From Deltaproteobacteria bacterium (GTDB lineage: Bacteria > SAR324 > JACQKK01), in NCBI GenBank assembly GCA_029858505.1, contig JAOUEW010000011.1, positions 1 through 52,744 of the forward strand: 52,744 nt of DNA. The letters run 5' to 3'. Positions 35,010 to 41,757 of the stretch are shown here, one piece after another. The first letter of the stretch is position 1. Every line of letters begins with the position of its first letter. The position numbers and the translations under genes were made by a program. A model generated the notes under the pieces. It saw only the letters and a program-made list of their open reading frames with translations. It did no database searches and was not told the origin of the DNA.

Positions 35010-36665
35010 ATGAATAACATCTTTTCAGATGTTCATTTGGCCCAGGCCGGTGGGGCCGGCATGAAAAAGGAGAACCTCATGAATGACCTTTCACCCGCAA
35101 ACGCCACGCTTGAAATCGAACGTCTCACCGCCGTGCTGGACGGGCTGGGGACGAACGTGCTGGTGGCCGACCGCGACCGTAACCTTATTTACATGAACCC
35201 CCGCTCGCGCCAAACGCTGAACGGGCTGGCCCGCCAAATTTTGGACCAAATGGGCTTGAGCGTGGATGAAATGCAGGGCGGCTCCATTGACCGCTTTCAC
35301 AAAGACCCCAAACGCATCGCCCGCATTTTAGCGGACCCCCGGAATCTCCCCCATACCGCGGTGATTGACCTGGGCGACCGCAAACTGAACCTCAACGTGA
35401 ACGCGGTCATGTCTTCCCACGGTGAGTTCATCGGCACGGTGGTGAACTGGGCCGACATCACCGATAAAATTAGCCTGGAAGAAGAACAGGCCCGCACCAG
35501 CAACATGGTCGACACGGCCAACATCAACATGATGATGGCCGACCGTGATTTAAAACTGGTGTACATGAACCAAGCCTCCAAAGAGACCTTCCGCCAGATT
35601 GAAAAAGTATTGCCGGTGAAAGCCGCTCAGATGGTGGGCAATTCCATCGACATCTTTCACCAGGACCCCCAGCGGGTGCGAAAGCTGCTGAACAACCCGG
35701 CCAACCTGCCCCACCAAGCCGAAATCGAAATCGGCGGAGAGTGGCTGAAGTTGAACATCGTGGCTATTCTGAACAAATCTGGTGAGTATGTGGGGCCCAT
35801 GGCCTCGTGGAACCGCATCACCCAAGAGCGGATCAACCGCCAGCGCGACGAGCAGGTACGCAATGACGTCACCGTCATCGCCAGCGAGGTGGAAAATTCC
35901 TCCCGCCAGATGATTCAGATCGCCAATATTTTGGCGGCCAACACCGAGGAAAACTCCAGCCAAGCCTCCAACGTGTCGTCGGCGGCTGAACAGGTAAGCG
36001 GCAACGTAAGCTCCGTGGCCACGGCGGTGGAAGAAATGAGCGCCACCATCCGGGAGATTGCCAAAACCGTGGGGCAGTCCTCCGAGGTCACCCAACAAGC
36101 CGTGGGGCTTTCTAAAAACGCCGGGAAAATCATCGCCCTGCTGGGAGAGTCTTCCAAAGAAATCGGCAAGGTGACCCAGGTCATTTCCAACATCGCCCAA
36201 CAGACCAACATCCTGGCGCTGAACGCCACCATCGAGGCCGCCCGGGCTGGCGAAGCCGGCAAGGGATTCGCCGTGGTGGCCAACGAGGTGAAGGAACTGG
36301 CCAAAGAAACCTCCAAGGCCACCGAGGACATCACCACCAAAATTGAAGACATCCAACGCAGCGCCAACGAAGCGGTGAACTCCATCGAGGAAATCAACCG
36401 CATCATGAACGAGGTGGACAAACTCTCCACCACGGTTTCCAGCGCGGTGGAAGAACAATCGGTCACCACCAACGAGATCTCCCGCTCCATGAGCGAGGCC
36501 TCCTCCGGGGTGAACGAAATCGTCCGCAACATTACCGGCGTGGCCGATGCCGCCAAAGAAGCCTCGGAAAAGACCGCTCAAACCAAAGAGCAGTCGGAAA
36601 AGCTGGGGAACTTCGCCAAACAACTGGGCGATATCGTCAAGCTGTTCGAGCAGGGGAAGAAATGA
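35010..36665 (+). CDS. Soluble PAS-PAS methyl-accepting chemotaxis protein
   Basis: A 551-residue cytoplasmic receptor with no membrane segment. Two PAS-like modules repeat the same pattern: VLVADRDRNLIYMNPRSRQT ... IDRFHKDPKRIARIL and MMMADRDLKLVYMNQASKET ... IDIFHQDPQRVRKLL. The signalling domain has the highly conserved hairpin tip IAQQTNILALNATIEAARAGEAGKGFAVVANEV (shown in part) and coiled-coil arms. PAS modules suggest sensing of redox, gas or a small cytoplasmic ligand. ATG 35010 is preceded by AAGGAG; a near-copy of the same ribosome site and start (AAGGAGAACCTCATGAATGA) recurs 69 nt later at ATG 35079. Its stop overlaps the next gene (ATGA). Confidence 0.93.
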   Translation: MNNIFSDVHLAQAGGAGMKKENLMNDLSPANATLEIERLTAVLDGLGTNVLVADRDRNLIYMNPRSRQTLNGLARQILDQMGLSVDEMQGGSIDRFHKDPKRIARILADPRNLPHTAVIDLGDRKLNLNVNAVMSSHGEFIGTVVNWADITDKISLEEEQARTSNMVDTANINMMMADRDLKLVYMNQASKETFRQIEKVLPVKAAQMVGNSIDIFHQDPQRVRKLLNNPANLPHQAEIEIGGEWLKLNIVAILNKSGEYVGPMASWNRITQERINRQRDEQVRNDVTVIASEVENSSRQMIQIANILAANTEENSSQASNVSSAAEQVSGNVSSVATAVEEMSATIREIAKTVGQSSEVTQQAVGLSKNAGKIIALLGESSKEIGKVTQVISNIAQQTNILALNATIEAARAGEAGKGFAVVANEVKELAKETSKATEDITTKIEDIQRSANEAVNSIEEINRIMNEVDKLSTTVSSAVEEQSVTTNEISRSMSEASSGVNEIVRNITGVADAAKEASEKTAQTKEQSEKLGNFAKQLGDIVKLFEQGKK

Positions 36666-37321
36666 CCCTTCCCCTGGTGTTCTTCACCGACTTTGTCTGA
36701 CCCTTTTGCTTCATCGCGGAGCAAAGCAGCCTGGTCAAGTTGTTAGCCACATTCGACATGGCGCTGGAATGGCGGGGGTTTGAACTGCACCCGGAAACCC
36801 CGCCGGGAGGCCGCCCCTTGTCGGATTTGTTTCCCCCGGAACGTTTACAGGGGATGGACGAATACCTGAACCGTTTTGCCCAAGGGTTTGGGGTGGCCCC
36901 CTTGAAACCCGCCTCCTGGTTGCCCAACACCCGCCGGGCCCTGGCCCTGGCCGAACTGGCCCGGGAGCATGGCGCCTTGGAGCCCTACCGCCAAGCCGCC
37001 ATGGAAGCCCATTGGCGGCGTGGGCTCAACCTGGAGGATGAGCAGGTGCTGGAAGACTTGGCCCTGGGGGCTGGCCTTCCCGCAGGGTCCGCAGAGGCTT
37101 CCAAAGACGCCCGCTATCTGGACCGGATTGACCAAACCCGCCAGGAAGCCATGGCCATGGGAATCCAATCCATCCCGACCTTTGTGTTTGGCTCCCTGGG
37201 CGTGGTGGGCTGCCACCCCTTCGACACCCTGGCCCAGGCCGCCCGAGAAGCTGGCGCCCAGCCCAAAGCCTCTCCTCCCGCCCCGACATTTCCCCTGGGA
37301 GAAATAAAGGGGGATAACTAA
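36662..37321 (+). CDS. DsbA/FrnE-like oxidoreductase with in-frame UGA, probable selenoprotein
   Basis: A 219-residue thioredoxin-fold protein of the DsbA/FrnE/2-hydroxychromene-carboxylate isomerase family. ATG 36662 overlaps the receptor stop (ATGA). The N-terminus reads MTLPLVFFTDFV-TGA-PFCFIAEQ: the TGA at 36698-36700 sits exactly where family members have the first Cys of CPxC, giving a U-P-F-C redox motif if read as selenocysteine (residue 13). The reading frame stays open and family-like on both sides: EWRGFELHPETPPGG, then QEAMAMGIQSIPTFVFG with the cis-Pro. A hairpin follows the TGA. Ordinary gene calling would start later and lose the active site. Alternative: a point-mutated pseudogene, disfavoured by the second case at 41656. 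Confidence 0.8.
36703..36726 (+). promoter_or_regulatory. Candidate SECIS hairpin of the DsbA-like gene
   Basis: It starts 3 nt after the TGA. CTTT(T)GCT pairs with AGCAAAG, 7 bp with one bulged U, around the loop TCATCGCGG in which two more weak pairs are possible. The bulged U and G-containing loop fit bacterial SECIS elements, but the loop lies only about 10-12 nt after UGA, closer than usual. Confidence 0.45.
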
Positions 37322-37379
37322 ACATATGATCAGAGGAAGCCTGAGAAAGTGCAGATGACGCACGGGGCTGACCCTCCAG

Positions 37380-37449
37380 CACCCCTGCCCTGCGGGCAAC
37401 TCCTCAACGAAGGGGAAGGACAGGCGGCGCAAGCCGCCAGGGAGGGGTG
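37380..37449 (+). other. Possible structured leader upstream of the ABC1 kinase gene
   Basis: CACCCCT-G-CCCTG at 37380-37392 pairs with CAGGG-AGGGGTG at 37438-37449 (12 bp, one bulged G), enclosing a perfect hairpin GCGGC-GCAA-GCCGC (37424-37437, GNRA loop) and a weaker TCCT/AGGA hairpin. No T run follows, so it is not a plain terminator. No known riboswitch matches it by eye. The rest of 37322-37564 shows no gene. Confidence 0.4.
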
Positions 37450-37564
37450 TTTCGGAGAGGGGCCATTCAGCAGTGATCGTGACACTTTAAAACAAAGATC
37501 AAAATGAACCCAACTTAAACAATTTCCCTCTCAATATCATCTAAGGGGCAAGGGGACTATTTCA

Positions 37565-39121
37565 TTGAGCGCGCCGAATCCATCGTTGTTTTCCAGGGGC
37601 TGGGCCATGGTCAAAATGGCCCGGGCAGCGGTAAAGCTTTCTCGCGCCCAAGAACAAACCGTGGCCGACAACGCCGCCCGGTACTTGGCAGAAAGCCTGG
37701 GAGAACTGCGGGGTTTGCCCCAAAAAATGGGGCAAATTCTTTCCATGAGCGCCAGCCCGGAACGCCAACCCTTCCGCCCCCTGCAAGAAGGCCCGGCCCC
37801 CCTGGACCTTGCCGTGGTGGAATCGGTGCTGGAGGCGGAATGGGGCTGCCCCCCCAAACAAATTTTGGCCGAATTGGAGCCCATGGGGCGGGGGGCCTCT
37901 TTGGGGCAAGTGCACCGGGGGCGGCTGGTCTCTGGTGAAACCGTGGCCGTGAAGGTGCAATACCCTGGCATTGCCCAGGCCGTGGAAAATGACCTGCGCA
38001 TGATGGGCTGGCTGATGGCCCCCATGGGCAGCCGTGGCAAGGGGTTCGACATCGCCGGATACAGGCGGGTGGTGACCGAAGACCTGCAAAACGAACTGGA
38101 TTACCTCACCGAAGCCGACAACCAGCACCAGATGGCCATGCTGGGGGGATACCTTCCGGGGTTGATTGTGCCCAGGGTGTTTGGCCAGCATAGCACCCGC
38201 CAGGTCTTGGTCACCGCCTGGGAGGACGGGGTGTCTTTGGAGGAGGCCGCCCAATGGTCCAAAAAAGACCGCAACGAGGCGGGCCGCCTGTTGCTGCGGG
38301 TGGTGTTGGAAACCCTGTTTCGCCATGGGCTGGTGCAGGCAGATCTGCACCCCGGAAACTTCCGGTTTCGCCGGGGCGGCGCCCTGGAACTGGTGGTGTA
38401 CGATTTTGGATGCGTGTGGCGGCCCTCCAAAGACACCCGGTTGACGCTGCTTCGACTCATCGCCCAGGCGGCAGAAAACCCAGACGGCAGCAGTGGAAGC
38501 GGTGACCCCTACCCCCTGTATGTCAAACTGGGATTTGATCCGGCCTACCTGGAACCCATGGCCCACCGGCTGGCCCCCCTTACACGGGTATTGTTTGAGC
38601 CTTTTCTCACCCCAGGAGGATACCCCCTGGCGGTTTGGAACCTGGGGGAACGGGTGGGAGATATTCTGCAAGATGACCGTTGGAACTTCCGGGTAGCCGC
38701 CCCGGCTGATCTCATTTTTGTGATGCGGGTGTTCCACGGCCTCACCCACGCCCTAAACACCCTGGGGGCGGAAGTCCCCTGGAAATTCCTGCTGGATCCT
38801 ATTTTGTTGGATTTTCAAGGGGAAATGGCTGCCCTGCCCCTGCCCGTGCCAGAAGACCCCCAGCGGGGGTATGGCGCCATGGCCCGGTATTTGGTGGCCC
38901 AGGTGAAGGAAGATGGCCAGGTGAAGGTCAAAATCACCAGTCCAGTGCAATCCCTGGATGGCTTGAAAGAAATGCTGGATGAGGACATAATGGTCAAAAT
39001 CCGACAACAGGGAACGGACATTGACGTGCTGATCCGGCAGGCCCGCCAAAATGGGTACCGGCCCCAGCCGATATTTCACCTGACCGATGGCCCCAAAGAA
39101 GTCACCGTGTGGTTGGAATAA
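37565..39121 (+). CDS. ABC1/UbiB-family atypical protein kinase-like protein
   Basis: A 518-residue ADCK/UbiB-type protein. The family-specific KxGQ motif is in GLPQKMGQILSM. The nucleotide loop RGASLGQVHRGRL replaces the usual AAASIGQVH. Then VAVKVQYPG (the ATP-binding Lys), the catalytic-loop equivalent QADLHPGNF, and VVYDFGCVW (DFG-like). Relatives support ubiquinone synthesis or act as ATPases on membrane lipids; no ubi genes are nearby. The start is TTG 37565, 9 nt after AGGGGA; ATG 37607 is an alternative. The C-terminal ~110 residues look like an added domain. Precedes the zinc-finger protein gene by 33 bp. Confidence 0.85.
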   Translation: MSAPNPSLFSRGWAMVKMARAAVKLSRAQEQTVADNAARYLAESLGELRGLPQKMGQILSMSASPERQPFRPLQEGPAPLDLAVVESVLEAEWGCPPKQILAELEPMGRGASLGQVHRGRLVSGETVAVKVQYPGIAQAVENDLRMMGWLMAPMGSRGKGFDIAGYRRVVTEDLQNELDYLTEADNQHQMAMLGGYLPGLIVPRVFGQHSTRQVLVTAWEDGVSLEEAAQWSKKDRNEAGRLLLRVVLETLFRHGLVQADLHPGNFRFRRGGALELVVYDFGCVWRPSKDTRLTLLRLIAQAAENPDGSSGSGDPYPLYVKLGFDPAYLEPMAHRLAPLTRVLFEPFLTPGGYPLAVWNLGERVGDILQDDRWNFRVAAPADLIFVMRVFHGLTHALNTLGAEVPWKFLLDPILLDFQGEMAALPLPVPEDPQRGYGAMARYLVAQVKEDGQVKVKITSPVQSLDGLKEMLDEDIMVKIRQQGTDIDVLIRQARQNGYRPQPIFHLTDGPKEVTVWLE

Positions 39122-39154
39122 GTGGGAACACCCTTTTCACAGGAGAAATCGGGT

Positions 39155-39997
39155 ATGAGCCGGGAACAGGACGCGATTCTGGCCGCTCTGCGCGAGATGA
39201 ACTACAACCTGGGTCTGAGGAACGAAGTCAGCCGGGAAATGATGGACCTGCTGGATGACCCCCAAGGGAAAGAGCACCTGGATTTCCGGGGGGTTTTTCT
39301 GTCTCAAACCATGGCCCGGCTAGACGACCGTCGAGACACCACCCATCCGGCCCGCCCGCTGTCGCTAGAGGATGGTCTCGCCCTGGCCTCTCAAGTGCCC
39401 GCCCTGCGTTGCGACCGCTGCATGGGCATCGGTATGTCGGTTGATGGTGACGGCATTTGCGTACACTGCGAGGGCACCGGGATCGACCTATCCAAACGGG
39501 CCAAATCCAGTTTTCTGGATTGGACCCAAAAGAAAGCCGTCGGGCAATCGTCACCTTCTCCCCAGGCCGCGTCCATCTCCCCTGTCGCTCAGCGGGAAAC
39601 CCCCGATGCCTTCCATCTGAAGCCCGCCGCCCGGTCTCCCTTTGGCAGCCTGGGTCCTCGCGAGCCTGCTGTTGCTCCCTCTGCCCCGCCCTCTGTCACA
39701 CCCTCTTCGCCAGCCGCGCCGCCCGCGTCTTCTCTTTCCGCCCTGGGGCAGGCCTTCGCCCGACAAACGCCGGTAGCATCCCAGCCCAAGCCGCCCGTTC
39801 AACCGGGGCCATCGGTACTACCGTTGAAATCGGCGCAAGCGGCCCCAACGGCGGCCATCATCCGCCCTCCTGTCACCCAACCCGCCCCCAGCATTGCTTT
39901 GGCCGAAAAACTTGATTCACTGCCACCAGCTCAAGAGGCGGAACCCGTCTCCCCACCCAGGCGCTGGTTCGGCTTGTTCGCAGGGAAACACAAATAG
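39155..39997 (+). CDS. DnaJ-type zinc-finger protein with long Pro/Ala-rich tail
   Basis: A 280-residue protein of unknown role. Residues 1-75 are helical and charged. Two CxxCxGxG-type knuckles follow (CDRCMGIGMSVDGDGICVHC and CEGTGI), the zinc-finger signature of DnaJ and related chaperones; there is no J domain. Residues ~120-265 are a low-complexity Pro/Ala/Ser linker, and a short C-terminus RRWFGLFAGKHK is basic and hydrophobic, possibly a docking tail. The start ATG 39155 has AGGAG upstream, replacing a longer frame. It is 33 bp after the ABC1 gene and 8 bp before a small membrane protein gene, suggesting one operon. Confidence 0.7.
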   Translation: MSREQDAILAALREMNYNLGLRNEVSREMMDLLDDPQGKEHLDFRGVFLSQTMARLDDRRDTTHPARPLSLEDGLALASQVPALRCDRCMGIGMSVDGDGICVHCEGTGIDLSKRAKSSFLDWTQKKAVGQSSPSPQAASISPVAQRETPDAFHLKPAARSPFGSLGPREPAVAPSAPPSVTPSSPAAPPASSLSALGQAFARQTPVASQPKPPVQPGPSVLPLKSAQAAPTAAIIRPPVTQPAPSIALAEKLDSLPPAQEAEPVSPPRRWFGLFAGKHK

Positions 39998-40005
39998 GAG
40001 TTCCC

Positions 40006-40398
40006 GTGATCTTGTTCATTCAACTGGGCATGACAGCCGCCACCGTTTTGTTCGCCGTGGGTTTATGGCACCGCCACCGCAACAATGCGTTGCACCGCAA
40101 ACTGATGGCCACCGGAATGGGGGTGTTCTTGAGTACCGCGGTGGGGTTGGTGGCCTGGGTGAATTTGGCCGGGGCCACCTATGCACCCGCCCCCTGGCTG
40201 GTGGAACTGGCCGGGGGAGAACCCCAGGCCCGGCGGGTGCTGACCGCCCACCGGGGGCTGGCCACGCTGGCGTTTATTTGGATGGCCCTCACTGCCCATG
40301 CCGGGGCCAAGCGGCTGCCCCGCCACAAACAAATGGCACCCTGGGCTGTGGTGCTGTGGCTGGCCGCTTATGGGTCGGGGCTGGTGATTTTCCAGTAA
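40006..40398 (+). CDS. Small four-helix membrane protein, DUF420-like
   Basis: A 130-residue protein with four hydrophobic helices (LFIQLGMTAATVLFAVGL, MGVFLSTAVGLVAWVNLAG, GLATLAFIWMALTAHAG, WAVVLWLAAYGSGLVIF). N-x-ALHRKLM after helix 1, TAHRGLA and TAHAGAKRLPRHKQMAPWAV place histidines near the membrane surface, as in DUF420/cytochrome-b-like small proteins. Function unknown. GTG start with TAGGAG 5 nt upstream. Likely co-transcribed with the preceding two genes. Confidence 0.65.
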   Translation: MILFIQLGMTAATVLFAVGLWHRHRNNALHRKLMATGMGVFLSTAVGLVAWVNLAGATYAPAPWLVELAGGEPQARRVLTAHRGLATLAFIWMALTAHAGAKRLPRHKQMAPWAVVLWLAAYGSGLVIFQ

Positions 40399-40407
40399 TC
40401 CGATGGT

Positions 40408-41355
40408 TTACTTCCCTTCTTCTTTTCGCCAGGGTTCCTCACCCTCCGCATATCCTTCCGGGTCCTGGTATTCTGCCGGTTTGAAAGCCCCTTCCAAGGC
40501 CCGGTTGATCTTGCCGAACAGGCCCATCAAAATCCCCATGTCTCGCTTGTCGGGATCGATTCTCCGGAACAAATGCCGCACCATGGCGGGAATGGGCCGG
40601 GGGGTCCCATGCCCCAGGAACCGGCTGCGGACCCCGGCTTCGGTCACCAATTTGTCCAGTTGGGAAAACTCCCCCTGGGTGGGCATCACCCGTGGCTCTG
40701 TAAAGTGAGGGTGAGTGGTGGAATGCTCCACCGCGGCGCCCCCCAGGGCCCGGGTGATTTCGTACAGAGCCAACAGCACAGACTGCGACAAGTTGAAGGA
40801 GGGATTGGCCCCCCGAGATGGAATGCGCACCAGCCAGCGGCAGGCGTTCAGATGGCGGCGTTCCAGGCCGTGGTCCTCCGGCCCGAACAGCAGGGCATAT
40901 TGGGGGCCAGGGTTGTCCGTCGTTTGGCTGGCACTAGGCTCTCCCCCTTCTTTGGCCCCCGCTTTAGCCTCCTCTTTGTCCTCAACTGCTGTCAAATTCT
41001 CTGCCAAATTCTCTGCCAAATTCTTTGCCAAATTCTCCGCTACTTGGTCCACCCATTCCGGCAGGGTCAGGTGACGGGGGCGGTCGGCCCCCTCCCTGGC
41101 AGAAAACCCCACCACCTGGGTCATGGGGGCCAGGGCCGAATCCAGATCGTCGTGCATGTTGGCCCCGGCCAGCACGTCGGTGGCCCAGCAGGCTGCGGTT
41201 TCGGCAATGTCGGGCTTGTAGTTTTGGGGCGACACCAAATGCAGGTTCGCAAAGCCAAAATTGCTCATGGCCCTGGCCACCGCCCCAATGTTCAGGCTAT
41301 TCCCCGGCTCCACCAGCACAATGTGAAAATGGTTCTGAAAAATCGAACGGGCCAT
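40408..41355 (-). CDS. SPOUT-family RNA methyltransferase, TrmJ-like
   Basis: A 315-residue SpoU-type methylase. Motif 1 is HIVLVEPGNSLNIGAVARAM, motif 2 YALLFGPEDHGLERRHLNAC, and motif 3 IPSRGANPSFNLSQSVLLALYE. TrmJ methylates the 2'-OH of tRNA residue 32; the order and C-terminal helical extension (EFSQLDKLVTEAG region) match TrmJ better than TrmL. A charged insertion of about 45 residues (VAENLAKNLAENLAENLTAV, then EDKEEAKAGAKEGG) sits between motifs 1 and 2 and is encoded partly by a 12-bp tandem repeat. It is convergent with the small membrane protein gene. Confidence 0.88.
   Translation of the reverse strand: MARSIFQNHFHIVLVEPGNSLNIGAVARAMSNFGFANLHLVSPQNYKPDIAETAACWATDVLAGANMHDDLDSALAPMTQVVGFSAREGADRPRHLTLPEWVDQVAENLAKNLAENLAENLTAVEDKEEAKAGAKEGGEPSASQTTDNPGPQYALLFGPEDHGLERRHLNACRWLVRIPSRGANPSFNLSQSVLLALYEITRALGGAAVEHSTTHPHFTEPRVMPTQGEFSQLDKLVTEAGVRSRFLGHGTPRPIPAMVRHLFRRIDPDKRDMGILMGLFGKINRALEGAFKPAEYQDPEGYAEGEEPWRKEEGK
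40993..41040. repeat. 12-bp tandem repeat within the TrmJ-like gene
   Basis: Four head-to-tail units of CAAATTCTCTGC (the third has TTTGC, the fourth TCCGC). In frame they encode a repeated Ala-Glu/Lys-Asn-Leu tetrapeptide. The unit is a multiple of 3, so expansion keeps the reading frame. Confidence 0.9.
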
Positions 41356-41454
41356 AGAATATAATGATTAAAAGAATGAGGGGGGATTAGGGGAAGAGAG
41401 TAGAGATTCAGAATATGGGAAAGGGACGAGAAGGGGGTTTGGAGTTCCCTCGTT

Positions 41455-41694
41455 TCAGTCGTTGTCCGACAACAATAGCTCCAACTGCCGTTGGTCAAAC
41501 CCCACCACAATGTCGTTGCCGATCACATACACCGGGGTGGTGAACACCTTCATCCGCCTTAAGTCTGCCAAAGCCGAACTGTCGGTGGTAATATCTCGTT
41601 CGGTAAACGAAAACCCTCGCCGGGAAAGCCACGCTTTCCCCTCATCGCAGAACATTCAGCCAGGCTGTGAATACACGGTGACTTGGGGCGGCAC
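41455..41694 (-). CDS. Glutaredoxin-like protein with in-frame UGA, probable selenoprotein
   Basis: A 79-residue glutaredoxin/NrdH-type protein. From GTG 41694 the frame reads MPPQVTVYSQPG-TGA-MFCDEGKAWLSRRGF. The TGA (41656-41658) occupies the first Cys of the CxxC active site, so the motif becomes U-M-F-C with Sec13. FTTPVYVIGNDIVVGFD supplies the cis-Pro TTPV and GF motifs that bind glutathione, and the length is right for a small glutaredoxin. Calling from the downstream ATG would lose the first strand and active site. A strong SECIS-like hairpin follows. The ribosome site is weak. It is in line with purB upstream (63 bp) and the TrmJ-like gene downstream. Confidence 0.82.
41622..41640 (-). 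promoter_or_regulatory. Candidate SECIS hairpin of the glutaredoxin-like gene
   Basis: On the minus strand GGGAAAG pairs perfectly with CTTTCCC around the 5-nt loop CGTGG. The loop begins 22 nt after the UGA and has G in its first two positions, both within the known range for bacterial SECIS elements. Confidence 0.65.
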
Positions 41695-41757
41695 GGGCGT
41701 TCTCGTGGAGGGGAAGCCCGCAACCGCGGGCCATGCTTTCAGGATACCACGATGGGA

